From Rhodanobacter sp. LX-99 (GTDB taxonomy: Bacteria; Pseudomonadota; Gammaproteobacteria; Xanthomonadales; Rhodanobacteraceae): a DNA stretch of 64,000 bases. Position numbers and translations under genes: made by a program. The stretch spans positions 124,001-188,000 of the forward strand of contig NZ_JAHFVL010000003.1 in assembly GCF_018599185.1 (NCBI RefSeq), written 5' to 3'. The notes under the pieces are model-generated. The model was not told where the DNA came from and did not search any database. It worked only from the letters and a program-made list of their open reading frames with translations. Shown piece by piece: positions 25,659-34,674 of the stretch; position 1 is the first letter of the stretch; the number at the start of each line of letters is the position of its first letter.

Positions 25659-27604
25659 GGTTGTGCCCCGGCGGCCACGACCCTGCGCGCCGGCCCGATG
25701 GGGGCCGCGGCAGCGGGCTGCTGCATGCGGCGCAGAAAGGCATCCAGCATCAGCAGGCTCCACAGCGTCGCGCTGTGATCGCGCCGGCCAGCCGCATGTT
25801 GCCGCACCAGCCGATCGAGCATGGCCGGCTCGAAATACCCGCATCCAGCAATCGCACCGGTAAGCAAGGCGTCCCGCGCGCGCTGTGCGAGTGGGCCGCG
25901 CAGCCATGCCGCCAAGGGCACGTTGAAACCCATCTTGGTCCGGTACAGCACGTCGTGCGGCAAATCCGCTTCGAGAGTTTTCTTGAGGATGTATTTGCCG
26001 GTACTTCCTCTCAGCTTCAACCCGGGCGGCAACGAGGACGCCCACTCGACCAGACGGTGATCGAGCAGCGGTACGCGGACCTCCAGGCTGTGCGCCATGC
26101 TGGCACGGTCCACCTTGGTCAGGATGTCGCCGGGAAGCCAGGTCTTGAGGTCCAGGTACTGGGCCAGCAGCAGCGGATGATCGGTGGGCGCGCGTTTTGC
26201 GTGGGCGCGGAACACGGCAAGCGCGCTGTAACCCTGCAGTTCGCGCTTGAAGGTCGCGCTGTACAGCTGCTGGCGCAGCGCCGCCGAGGTGGTGCTGACG
26301 GTGTGGAAATAGGCTTCCACATCGTCGCGGGCGAGGGCTTGCAGCGTGGTCTTGGCGCGCAGCGGGCGCGGCGCCCAGTCCGCCTTGGGATAGATGCTGC
26401 CCAATAAACCAAACAGCGGCTTTCTCAACGCCAGCGGCAAGCACGCGCGCAGCCCGCTTTCCCACGCATGCAGGCGATAGCGCCGGTAGCCGGCGAAATT
26501 CTCGTCACCGCCGTCGCCGGACAGCGCCACGGTCACCTGGGTGCGCGCCAACTCGCACACGCGGTACGTCGGCAGCGCCGAGCTGTCGGAAAACGGTTCG
26601 TCGTAAACCGCCGCCAGCGTGTCGAGCAGATCGTAATCATCGGCATTGACCCGCCGCTCGAAATGCTGCGTATGCAGATGCTCGGCCACGCGCCGCGCAT
26701 AGGCGGTCTCGTCGAAACCGCCGCGGTCGAAACCGATCGAGCAGGTACGCACCGGTTGCTGCGACACCCGGCTCATGCTGGCCACCACGGCGCTGGAATC
26801 CACGCCGCCGGAAAGAAACGCGCCGAGCGGCACGTCCGCAATCATCTGGCCTGCCACGGCTCGGTCCAGCAAGCCGTGGAGCTGCGCTGCAGCCTCATCC
26901 GCCGTCATGCCGGCGGCAAGATTGAACGGCACATCCCAGTATTGCCGGGGAACCGGTCCTGGTTCGCCGGCGTGCCAGCTCAACCAATGACCGGGCGACA
27001 GTTTGAAAATCCCGCGATAGATGCTTTTCGGATCCGGCACGTAGCCGAGTGCGAGATAATCTTCCAGCGCCTGCGGATCGAGCCTGCGTTCCACGCCGGG
27101 ATGCGCCAGCAGTCCCTTGAGTTCGGAAGCGAACACCAGATCGCCGGAACTGGTGAGGCCGTAATACAGCGGCTTGATGCCAAGGTGATCGCGGGCCAGG
27201 TAGATGCGCTGCGTACGCATGTCCCACACCGCGAACGCAAACATGCCAACCAGGCGCGTCAGGCAGGCTTCGCCCCATTGCTGCCAGGCACGCAGCAGCA
27301 CTTCCGTGTCGCAGCGGCTGCGAAACACCACGCCCTGCGCCTCCAGTTCGGCTTTGAGCGACGGAAAGTTGTACAGCTCGCCGTTGTAGACCAGCGCCAG
27401 ACCGGCCACTTCATCCACCATCGGCTGCCGCCCATTGTCCAGGTCGATGATGGACAGGCGACGGTGCCCCAGGCCCACGCCCTGGCCGAGATACAGCTCG
27501 GCCGCATCCGGTCCGCGGTGCCGCTGCGCATCCCGCATGGCAAGCAGAACCCTTTCATCCACACCGGCATGCCGTGACGAGACGATTCCGGTCAGGCCGC
27601 ACAC
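25655..27604 (-). CDS. exosortase A-associated amidotransferase (asparagine synthetase B-like)
   Basis: This 649-residue enzyme has a complete glutaminase domain: Cys2 in MCGLTGIV as nucleophile, the RHRGPD loop near residue 30 and LVYNGELYNF. The synthetase domain carries SGGVDSSA (about residue 262) and LSGDGGDENFAGY. It therefore can transfer ammonia from glutamine to an activated carboxylate, as asparagine synthetases do, and this subgroup is a regular member of exosortase A operons, where it may amidate a uronic acid or build an amino-sugar-like substituent. The start is a GTG with GGAG seven bases upstream and places Cys at position 2 as required. It begins one base after the neighbouring glycosyltransferase stop. 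Contrast the second, cysteine-less homologue at 11959-13686. Confidence 0.9.
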   Translation of the reverse strand: MCGLTGIVSSRHAGVDERVLLAMRDAQRHRGPDAAELYLGQGVGLGHRRLSIIDLDNGRQPMVDEVAGLALVYNGELYNFPSLKAELEAQGVVFRSRCDTEVLLRAWQQWGEACLTRLVGMFAFAVWDMRTQRIYLARDHLGIKPLYYGLTSSGDLVFASELKGLLAHPGVERRLDPQALEDYLALGYVPDPKSIYRGIFKLSPGHWLSWHAGEPGPVPRQYWDVPFNLAAGMTADEAAAQLHGLLDRAVAGQMIADVPLGAFLSGGVDSSAVVASMSRVSQQPVRTCSIGFDRGGFDETAYARRVAEHLHTQHFERRVNADDYDLLDTLAAVYDEPFSDSSALPTYRVCELARTQVTVALSGDGGDENFAGYRRYRLHAWESGLRACLPLALRKPLFGLLGSIYPKADWAPRPLRAKTTLQALARDDVEAYFHTVSTTSAALRQQLYSATFKRELQGYSALAVFRAHAKRAPTDHPLLLAQYLDLKTWLPGDILTKVDRASMAHSLEVRVPLLDHRLVEWASSLPPGLKLRGSTGKYILKKTLEADLPHDVLYRTKMGFNVPLAAWLRGPLAQRARDALLTGAIAGCGYFEPAMLDRLVRQHAAGRRDHSATLWSLLMLDAFLRRMQQPAAAAPIGPARRVVAAGAQP

Positions 27605-27605
27605 G

Positions 27606-28802
27606 TCAATTCTCCCTGTGCCCGCTCAAGCCGGACATCACGCGTGGCCGTACGATGCCCGCCTGCCGACCCAGCAGTTCGTCGTACAGCGCGACATACG
27701 CGGACACCATGGTGCGCAAACTGAATTGCGCAGCGACGCGCGCGCGCCCGGCGTCGCCATGCCGAGACCGCAGTTTTTCATCTGCGGCATAGGCGCGCAG
27801 AGCCGCCGCAAGGGCGTGCGGATCGCCGGCCGGCACCAGCGTACCGGTCACCCCGGCCTCGACCATCGAGGCTACGCCCCCGACGTCGGTTGCGACCACG
27901 GGCAGCCCGGCGGCCATGGCTTCCAGCAAGGTGATCGGCATGCCTTCGGCAACAGAAGACAAGGCAAATACGTCACACTCCGCCAGCAGTTGCGCCACAT
28001 CACCGCGGTTGCCGAGCAGCCGCACCGTTTCCGTCAGGCCAAGCTGGACAATCTGCTGCTCCAATTCCCCGCGTTGCGGCCCGTCACCGGCGACGATCAA
28101 GCGGCACGCGGCATTTTTGCGCCCGTCTTCTTCACACAAAAGCTTGAACGCGAGGAGCAAACCCGCGTGATTCTTGACCTTGTCGAGGCGCGCCACATTG
28201 CCAACCAGCACGGTGCCCGGCGGCGCAAAATCGCCCAGCTGTCTGCGCGGCCCGGAGCGGGGGCGCGGCACATCGAACGGCGCCGCGTCAATTCCGTTGG
28301 CGATATACGTTACCTTGGACGACCGAATGCGCACACGTTCCGTGAGCCAGATCCGCAAGTCCGGCGACACCACGACATATCGCCCGACCAGCGGCGCCAT
28401 CCAACGCCGCAACCGGTGGTATTTGCGATTGTCTCCGCCCGGATCGGCAGCGTCGCGTCCGTGTTCGGCGTGGACCAGTCGGTGTGCGCCGGCCAATTTC
28501 ACGACCGGTGCCAGGTCCAGCGTCCCGATGTTGTAAGTCTGTACCAGGTCCGGCTTCAGCGCGCGCAGCGCGCGCCAGAATCGAAAGTAGCAGGGCCAGT
28601 CCTTGCCTGGCTTCTTTTCAAGCGACACGCATGCGGCGGCCGCGTTCTCGATTTCATGCCGCAATGCCCCGAAGCCGGCCAGCGCAATCACCGCGTGGCG
28701 GTAACGATCGTGCGTCGCGTTGATCAGCGACACCACGACGCGCTCCATGCCACCGGTGTCCAGCCGGTAGAGCACATGCACGATCAGCGGCCGCTCGTTC
28801 AT
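27606..28802 (-). CDS. glycosyltransferase, PEP-CTERM/EpsH system-associated (stp2 type)
   Basis: This 398-residue GT4 enzyme starts PLIVHVLYRLDTGGMERVVV, the typical N-terminus of the stp2 glycosyltransferases that occur with EpsH/XrtA. The linker VTYIANGID and the donor-site motif SSVAEGMPITLLEAMAAGLPVVATDVGG with its conserved Glu are intact. It should transfer a sugar from a nucleotide donor to the lipid-linked intermediate. The ATG at 28802 overlaps the end of the exosortase gene as ATGA, so the two are co-translated. The longer frame reading further upstream is the shadow of the exosortase gene. Confidence 0.9.
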   Translation of the reverse strand: MNERPLIVHVLYRLDTGGMERVVVSLINATHDRYRHAVIALAGFGALRHEIENAAAACVSLEKKPGKDWPCYFRFWRALRALKPDLVQTYNIGTLDLAPVVKLAGAHRLVHAEHGRDAADPGGDNRKYHRLRRWMAPLVGRYVVVSPDLRIWLTERVRIRSSKVTYIANGIDAAPFDVPRPRSGPRRQLGDFAPPGTVLVGNVARLDKVKNHAGLLLAFKLLCEEDGRKNAACRLIVAGDGPQRGELEQQIVQLGLTETVRLLGNRGDVAQLLAECDVFALSSVAEGMPITLLEAMAAGLPVVATDVGGVASMVEAGVTGTLVPAGDPHALAAALRAYAADEKLRSRHGDAGRARVAAQFSLRTMVSAYVALYDELLGRQAGIVRPRVMSGLSGHREN

Positions 28803-30367
28803 GGCTGGCTCCCCGCAAGATCGGGTGGCCGCCGCGCCTGCACATCCGACGCGCCGGGCGCGGGCAGCGCCTGCGCAAAGGCGCGCAACCTCGTCCGCAC
28901 CCGATCGGCATCGTCGCTGACGACCGGCGACGACAATGCCCACACCGAAGATCGCGGTACCTGCCCGCGCAGCACACCCCACGCCTGCAGCAACTTGGTC
29001 AACACTGGCGAACGGGTGCAGCGGCGATCCACGCAATACCAGTACCACACCAACCGCGAGCCGGTCGTACCGACCAGCCGCAGCTCTCCGGCAGTCGTGC
29101 TCCACCCATGGGCGAGTTCAATCTGCCGGCTGGCACGACTCAGGATTTGCGCATGCGCCGAATCGTAGAGATCGTTGCCATAGGTGATCAGGGTATGTCC
29201 GCGGCGTGGCTTGCCGGTATAGATGGCGTGAAACAACTCGACCACGTCACCACTGGCGGCCGATTGATAGGACGCGCGCACCTGCCCCGCCGTCCCCTTG
29301 AAGATCGGCCGCCAGCCGTCCGCGGCAGCTTGCGGCCCGCTCCAGCCGACGATCGCCGGTGCGGTCAAGTGCATGGTTTCCGGTGGTGCCGGTGCCGCGA
29401 GTCCGGCGGCCAAGGCCGGACCCGCGATCAACAGCGCCACTGCCGCCGGCCAGACCATGGTGCGTGCGCCGGCAGGCCTGCCGCCACGTGCGAAGGGATG
29501 TTCCGGCGCCACGAGTGGGTCGCGGAAAAACCAGCCGGCCAGCAACAGCAGCACCAGCACCGTGCCGAAGAACTGCCAGCCAAAAATCATGTGGTCCGTG
29601 CCGGTCGCGTGTTCCAGCCCCCAGGTCTCGCCGATCAGCACGGTGAAATACACCCGCAAGCCGTTCGCGACGACCGGAGCCACCGCCGCCAGCGCCACGA
29701 AAACCACCCGCTTCCACCAGCGCTGGTACATCAGGTAGGCATACAGGCAGCCGAGTGCGGTGCAGGCGTTGAAGAATTTCACGCCGCTGCATGCATCGGC
29801 CACCATCCATACCGCCGAAGGCGTGATGATCTCCCGGCCGTTGAGCAGGACCGGCGTGCCGGTCAGCTCCAGCGCACGCACCGCAAAATGCGCCGTGATG
29901 TCTTGCAGCGGACCCACCAGCGCATCGCCCCAGGGAACCGCGAACACCACCAGATAGCCGAGCGGAAACGCCAACACCCATAGCGCGCGCCATCCCCAGC
30001 AGGCCAGCACCAGCGCGGGAAACAGCGCCACGAACGCGAAATGCTGCGCCAGATTGATGTCGAGCAGGCGGCCGGCATACCAGACAAACACCAACGCAGC
30101 CACCGCTGCCAGGCCCCAGGCACTCGGCACCGGCGGGTTCGCCTGGAGTTGATGGCGCAGGTTGAATACCGTCCACAGGCTCAACGGAAAGATCAGAAAG
30201 CCGTACTGATAAGTTCCATCGTGATCCCAGGTCCACACCAGCGATTGCACGGTCCGCCAGTAGCACACCAGCAGCACGGCGACGGCGACGGCGAATGCGG
30301 CCGCGGCCAGTGCCCAGCCGGAAGTGCGCACGGAAAAGCCGGCCACGGCGGCAAGCGGCCTGTTCAT
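28799..30367 (-). CDS. xrtA: exosortase A fused to an EpsI domain
   Basis: This 522-residue protein joins two functions. Residues about 15-285 are a polytopic exosortase with the catalytic triad residues visible: Cys193 in VADACSGVKFF, Arg238 in VANGLRVYFTV and His259 in TDHMIFGW. This transpeptidase-like membrane enzyme recognises PEP-CTERM tails and cleaves or sorts the proteins. Residues about 300-500 form a periplasmic EpsI domain (HAIYTGKPRRGHTLITYGNDLYD and the LVWYWYCV segment), a partner often encoded separately. ATG 30367 overlaps the upstream stop by ATGA. It is the defining gene of the locus. No PEP-CTERM substrate is encoded within the window, so its targets must lie elsewhere. 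Confidence 0.95.
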   Translation of the reverse strand: MNRPLAAVAGFSVRTSGWALAAAAFAVAVAVLLVCYWRTVQSLVWTWDHDGTYQYGFLIFPLSLWTVFNLRHQLQANPPVPSAWGLAAVAALVFVWYAGRLLDINLAQHFAFVALFPALVLACWGWRALWVLAFPLGYLVVFAVPWGDALVGPLQDITAHFAVRALELTGTPVLLNGREIITPSAVWMVADACSGVKFFNACTALGCLYAYLMYQRWWKRVVFVALAAVAPVVANGLRVYFTVLIGETWGLEHATGTDHMIFGWQFFGTVLVLLLLAGWFFRDPLVAPEHPFARGGRPAGARTMVWPAAVALLIAGPALAAGLAAPAPPETMHLTAPAIVGWSGPQAAADGWRPIFKGTAGQVRASYQSAASGDVVELFHAIYTGKPRRGHTLITYGNDLYDSAHAQILSRASRQIELAHGWSTTAGELRLVGTTGSRLVWYWYCVDRRCTRSPVLTKLLQAWGVLRGQVPRSSVWALSSPVVSDDADRVRTRLRAFAQALPAPGASDVQARRPPDLAGSQP

Positions 30368-31617
30368 GGGCACGCCTCCAACCCGGCAGTGCCAACGGCA
30401 CTCACGGAAGCTGCACCGGACTGCGCATTGCACAGCACGTTTTCATACGTGTCGAGACTGCGCGCCCAGTCATAGCGGGACAGCACCTCGGCGCGGGCCG
30501 CCGGCACCCGCACGGCTTGCGGCGCATCCAGCCAGCGCAGGGCTTCCGTCGCCATGGCCTCGGGCGATTCATCGATGCAACCCTGGCGACCCGCGAAATC
30601 CGCGACGCCCGCGTAGGCCGCAGGCGTCGCCAGCAGTACCTTCTCCATGGCCAGCGCCTCCAGCACCTTGTTCTGAATGCCGCGCGCAATCCGCAGCGGT
30701 GCCGCCACGGCATGTGCATGCGCCAGGTACGGCCGCACATCCTCCACCCGCCCGGTAACCGTAATGCCCGCGAGCTGGCCCAGCGCGCGGACCGCTGCTG
30801 TCGGCCTGCTTCCCACGACGTAAAAGCGGGCGTCCTGCCGCCGGGCGGCAATCCGCGGCCAGACTTCGTGCGCGAACCAGTGCACCGCATCCACGTTGGC
30901 GCGGTAATCCATGGCACCGACAAACACCACCGCCCGTTCTCCCGGCCGGTAGGGACTGGAACAGGCTCGTTGCGGATCCCAATACCCGGCATCCACCCCG
31001 TTGGGGATGCCGTGCACCCGGCCTGCCGATTCCGGCACCAGGCGCCGGAAAAACGCCGCTTCGGCTTCCGAGACAAACACGCTGGCGTCGAATTGCGCGG
31101 CGATCGTGCGCTCGAACTCCGCCAATCGCCGCGCTTCCCGCTGGTACAGCATGCGCTTCACGCCACCACGGGCCTGCTGCGCATACTGGTGCCACTTGTC
31201 GGAGTCCACGTCCACGAAATCCATGACCCGGCGCAGCGGGGCGTGCCGCATGACGAACGGCGCCACGCCGGACGAGTAGCACAAGGCCAGCTCCACCTTG
31301 TGGTCGGCCAACAACCGTTCGACCCAGTGCCGCATCACGCGGTCGCGGTAAACCCCGACGGTAAGCGCTTCGCCTCGCGTCAGCGCGGCAAGCGCGCGCC
31401 AGCCCGCGCGCCAAGGCGGCAAAGGCCGGACACACGCCTCGGCGCACAAGGCCTCGACCGGCGCAAGGTGTCGCCAGTCAGCCGGATCGTCCACGAACGT
31501 GCCGAGATACACGCGGTAGCGTTCGGCGAGCCGCTGCAACACGTGGTACGAGCGGATCTTGTCACCCTTGCTGGGTGGCCAGGGCAGCCGGTGGCAGAGG
31601 AACAATACCGATTGCAT
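30364..31617 (-). CDS. glycosyltransferase, PEP-CTERM/EpsH system-associated (stp1 type)
   Basis: This 417-residue GT-B enzyme opens with SVLFLCHRLPWPPSKGDKIRSYH, the signature of stp1 glycosyltransferases that sit next to exosortase A. The central VHGIPNGVDAGYW and the donor domain VFVGAMDYRANVDAVHWFAHEVWP and KVLEALAMEKVLLAT (conserved Glu) are intact. It acts in the cytoplasm on the growing lipid-linked saccharide. It starts three bases after the FemAB-like gene and its stop overlaps the start of the exosortase gene, so all three should be made together. Donor unknown. Confidence 0.9.
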   Translation of the reverse strand: MQSVLFLCHRLPWPPSKGDKIRSYHVLQRLAERYRVYLGTFVDDPADWRHLAPVEALCAEACVRPLPPWRAGWRALAALTRGEALTVGVYRDRVMRHWVERLLADHKVELALCYSSGVAPFVMRHAPLRRVMDFVDVDSDKWHQYAQQARGGVKRMLYQREARRLAEFERTIAAQFDASVFVSEAEAAFFRRLVPESAGRVHGIPNGVDAGYWDPQRACSSPYRPGERAVVFVGAMDYRANVDAVHWFAHEVWPRIAARRQDARFYVVGSRPTAAVRALGQLAGITVTGRVEDVRPYLAHAHAVAAPLRIARGIQNKVLEALAMEKVLLATPAAYAGVADFAGRQGCIDESPEAMATEALRWLDAPQAVRVPAARAEVLSRYDWARSLDTYENVLCNAQSGAASVSAVGTAGLEACP

Positions 31618-31620
31618 GCG

Positions 31621-32682
31621 CTAACCCAGATCCCGCGCAAGCCATGGGCCCAGCGCACAGCTCACCGGCAGCGGCAGCCGCTTCCAAGCCTCGATGAACA
31701 GACTGTACTTGCTGTTCGTGGGACTGATATTGGGAACCGTCCTGGCACGCACCAGGTAATAGGCATAGGGCAGCGGTTGCGGCTCGAAACCCCAGTGCTT
31801 CTTGAAGTGATAGGAACCGCTGTCCTGCTTGCTGCGGCCGTAGTCGAACAGCCGGGCGCCGCGCTCGACCGCGCGCTGCATCACCGCCCAGTACATGAAA
31901 TCGTTGGCCGCGAGGTCACGGCCACGCGCCACACTGCCGCCGTAATACGGATGCACTTCATCGCGAAAGTAGAAGCTCATGACCGCGGCCACCGGCTGCC
32001 CCTGGTGGGCGACTACGGTAACCTCGCAATCCGCGCCAAACGCCTGCTGCAGTCTCGCGTAATAGTTGCGCGACAACACCGGCGTACCCAGATTGCGCAC
32101 GCTCTCGGCGTACACCCGGTAAAACTCGGTAATGCTGCCGCCATGGCGCGCTTGCAAGCCGGCGCCGACGCCCTTGCGCACCATGGCGCGCTGCTTGCGC
32201 GGGATCGCCTTGAGATTTTTGTCATGGTCCGGACAGATCGCCTTGCGGAAGCTGACGTACAGATCCTTGACCGGCCAGGCGGGGTGGCGCAACTCGCGCT
32301 CGCGCAGTTCGAGATAATCGACGCGCAGCTCGTCGGCGAGCGCGGTCGCGGCCTGGATGAGCTGCGCCTCGCTGTCCGGATCGCTTGCCACCGCTCCGCC
32401 ATACACGCAAAACGGCGTTGAAATCAGCGCGTGGCCAAACAGCCGGCTGCGCATCTCGGTGAGTGGCAGAACGCCCGTGATGACCCCATGCCGTTCCGCG
32501 TACAAATAGTGGCAGCGGTGACCAAGCACCTGCTCGAGGATCCCGCGCCAGGCCACCCGGTGGAAAAACGTGGCCCGCGGCGCACTCTCGACAAAAGCGT
32601 CCCAACGCCGCTCGTCGCCACGTCCCAGGCGCTTGACGGTGCAAGGGTTGGCGGAATGGCTGTCGTCCGCACGGTCGAGCAT
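31621..32682 (-). CDS. FemAB-like GNAT protein, exosortase A system-associated
   Basis: This 353-residue soluble protein has the FemAB/GNAT layout: WDAFVESAPRATFFHRVAWRGILE at the start, the block RRWDAFV, and the C-terminal acyl-transfer domain with GAGLQARHGGSITEFYRVYAESVRNLGTP and NDFMYWAVMQRAVERGARLFDYGRSKQDSGSYHFKKHWGF. FemAB enzymes transfer aminoacyl groups from tRNA; this subgroup accompanies exosortase A, and its substrate has not been established. A role adding an aminoacyl or acyl group to the polysaccharide or to a sorted protein is inference. Twelve bases separate it from the deacetylase gene. Confidence 0.87.
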   Translation of the reverse strand: MLDRADDSHSANPCTVKRLGRGDERRWDAFVESAPRATFFHRVAWRGILEQVLGHRCHYLYAERHGVITGVLPLTEMRSRLFGHALISTPFCVYGGAVASDPDSEAQLIQAATALADELRVDYLELRERELRHPAWPVKDLYVSFRKAICPDHDKNLKAIPRKQRAMVRKGVGAGLQARHGGSITEFYRVYAESVRNLGTPVLSRNYYARLQQAFGADCEVTVVAHQGQPVAAVMSFYFRDEVHPYYGGSVARGRDLAANDFMYWAVMQRAVERGARLFDYGRSKQDSGSYHFKKHWGFEPQPLPYAYYLVRARTVPNISPTNSKYSLFIEAWKRLPLPVSCALGPWLARDLG

Positions 32683-32694
32683 GTCGCATCCCTC

Positions 32695-33606
32695 TCAATG
32701 CGCACAGAGTTCGGCGGCCTGCAGCGCCACCACCGGATAGTCGGCGTGGGTGCGGGCGAGAAATACCCGATCCATGCGGTCGAAACGGAAGTCGCGCACG
32801 AGCCGCTCAAGCCGCGGCGCCGTGCGGGTCAGGTTCAAATAGTGGCGCACCCGGTTCTTGAGCGTCGCGCCGGGCACCCGCGGCTGCTGCGGATCCACTT
32901 CCCATGGGTGGAAATAGAACACGCCGGAGCGCCGCTCACGCCGGTTGACGCGCCGCAGGCCGCGCTTGAACAGCACATACGGCAGCAAGCGAAAATAACC
33001 ACCGCCGCCGCACGGCCAGTTGCGCCCGCATAGCCGCACCGTCGTCACCGGGATTTCGAGCAAGCCGGAGCGCTTCGCAAAAAACGGAAATCTCGGTGCC
33101 GCCGGCATGCCGTACAAATCATGATGGATCGGCACGATGCTGGAACTGTAGCGGTACCCCGCTTCGCGCAATTCCTCGTGAGCCCACAACGTGGTGGGCC
33201 CAATGGAATAACTGGGCGCCCGGTAGCCATGCACTGCGGTACCGGTGACGTCCTCGAGCAGAAGTTTTGTGCGCGTAATGCTGTCGCGAAACTCCGCTCG
33301 GCTCAGATCCGTCAGACGCTCGTGGCCGAAACCGTGGCTTGCGACCTCATGGCCGGCGGCGCTGATGTCGCGCACCAGCACCGGGAAGCGTTCGGCCACC
33401 CAGCCAAGCACGAAGAAAGTGGCATGCACACCGTGACGCTCGAAAAGCTCCAGCACGCGCCGGGTATTGCCTTCGACGCGGACGGGCCAGTGCGGCCAAT
33501 CCTCGCGCCGGATGCACTTTTCGAAGGCGGCCACCTGGAAATAGTCCTCCACGTCCACCGTCATGGCGTTGGTGACGGGCTCGAGCCGTGGTGGCGCCGT
33601 GCTCAT
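32695..33606 (-). CDS. polysaccharide deacetylase, exosortase A-associated (CE4)
   Basis: This 303-residue CE4 (NodB-fold) enzyme shows the expected motifs: AMTVDVEDYFQV (catalytic Asp and metal Asp), SHGFGHERLTDLS (metal His pair) and GYRAPSYSIG. The family removes N-acetyl groups from polymer sugars with a divalent metal. The extended N-terminal VEDYFQVAAFE segment is typical of the exosortase A subgroup. No signal peptide is evident, so it may act on the lipid-linked unit in the cytoplasm or be exported by another route. ATG 33606 overlaps the ATPase stop codon as ATGA; the longer open frame adds only basic residues without a start signal. Confidence 0.9.
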   Translation of the reverse strand: MSTAPPRLEPVTNAMTVDVEDYFQVAAFEKCIRREDWPHWPVRVEGNTRRVLELFERHGVHATFFVLGWVAERFPVLVRDISAAGHEVASHGFGHERLTDLSRAEFRDSITRTKLLLEDVTGTAVHGYRAPSYSIGPTTLWAHEELREAGYRYSSSIVPIHHDLYGMPAAPRFPFFAKRSGLLEIPVTTVRLCGRNWPCGGGGYFRLLPYVLFKRGLRRVNRRERRSGVFYFHPWEVDPQQPRVPGATLKNRVRHYLNLTRTAPRLERLVRDFRFDRMDRVFLARTHADYPVVALQAAELCAH

Positions 33607-34667
33607 TTGCCTTCCTGGCCGGAACGCGGGTACCGCGCGTCGGCAATCATCGCCTCGTCCACGACCGGTGCCAGCGACGACGCGGCCAGCAGTGCTTCCC
33701 TGCGTCGGACCTCGTCGCGCATCAACTGCAACATGAATTTGTTGCGTTCGAGGTCCGGCGCGGCAAGTCCGCATTCCCGTTTCGATGGCACGGCAGCATG
33801 CGTCAGATCCAGGTCCTGGGGCACGGCTGGCGCTTCCAGTGTCGGCGGCACACCGGCCATCTCCTCTTGGATTTCGTCGAGCACGACGGTGAGCGCCGCT
33901 TGGTCCAGGCCGTGCAGCTCTTCCAGATAACCGTGCAACAGCAGCCGGTCCATGACGAGGTTGATCTTGCGCGGGATCCCGTGACTGGCCCGGTAAACCC
34001 CGCTGAAAATTTCCGGCGCCAGTTCCGGGTCGTTGTTCCAGCCGACGGTACGCAGGCGGTGCAGGATGTACGCTTGGCTTTCCTCCTCGCTCATCGGTTC
34101 GAGCCGGTGGGAGGCAATGATGCGCTGGCGCAATTGCTCCATGTGGTTGCTGACGATGATGCGCCGCAGTTCGGTCTGGCCGACGAGAAATACCTGCAGG
34201 AGCGCACGACCCTTGAACTCGAAATTCGACAGGATGCGCAGCATCTCGAGTGCCGCCGGGGTAAGCGTTTGCGCCTCGTCCACCACCAGCAGGGCGTGCG
34301 TCAGACGGGCATGCAGCGATATCAGGTGCCGTTTCACATCCTGCAGCAGAGCCTCCTTGCTGCGCCCCTCATAAGGCAGGTCAAGCGCCGAAGCCACCGC
34401 CGGCAATATATCGTCGCCATCGAGATTGGCCGAGGCGATACTGGCTACGGCAATATTGCGATGCGCGAGTGCCTCGAACAGCTTCTGGATGAGCAGCGTC
34501 TTGCCGGTTCCGACGGCGCCGGTGATCACCACGAAGCCTTCGCCCTGCTCGAAACCGTAGAGCAGATACGCCATGGCGCGCTTGTGACCCTTGCTGGGGA
34601 ACAGCATTCCCGGATCCGGGGTCAACTGGAAAGGCTTGCCGCGCAGCTTGTAAAACGCCTGATACAT
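33603..34667 (-). CDS. ExeA-like AAA ATPase, exosortase A-associated
   Basis: This 354-residue protein begins MYQAFYKLRGKPFQLTPDPGMLFPSKGH, the signature of ExeA/GspA-like ATPases tied to exosortase loci. It has Walker A GAVGTGKT (about residues 49-56), Walker B ALLVVDEAQ (about 120-128) and an arginine-rich helical C-terminal part (HRLRTVGW…HGIPRKINLVMDRLLL). These ATPases are thought to help assemble envelope machinery, here perhaps the export apparatus. The C-terminal 80 residues are variable. It lies seven bases after the outer-membrane protein gene. Confidence 0.9.
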   Translation of the reverse strand: MYQAFYKLRGKPFQLTPDPGMLFPSKGHKRAMAYLLYGFEQGEGFVVITGAVGTGKTLLIQKLFEALAHRNIAVASIASANLDGDDILPAVASALDLPYEGRSKEALLQDVKRHLISLHARLTHALLVVDEAQTLTPAALEMLRILSNFEFKGRALLQVFLVGQTELRRIIVSNHMEQLRQRIIASHRLEPMSEEESQAYILHRLRTVGWNNDPELAPEIFSGVYRASHGIPRKINLVMDRLLLHGYLEELHGLDQAALTVVLDEIQEEMAGVPPTLEAPAVPQDLDLTHAAVPSKRECGLAAPDLERNKFMLQLMRDEVRRREALLAASSLAPVVDEAMIADARYPRSGQEGK

Positions 34668-34674
34668 GTCGTCC

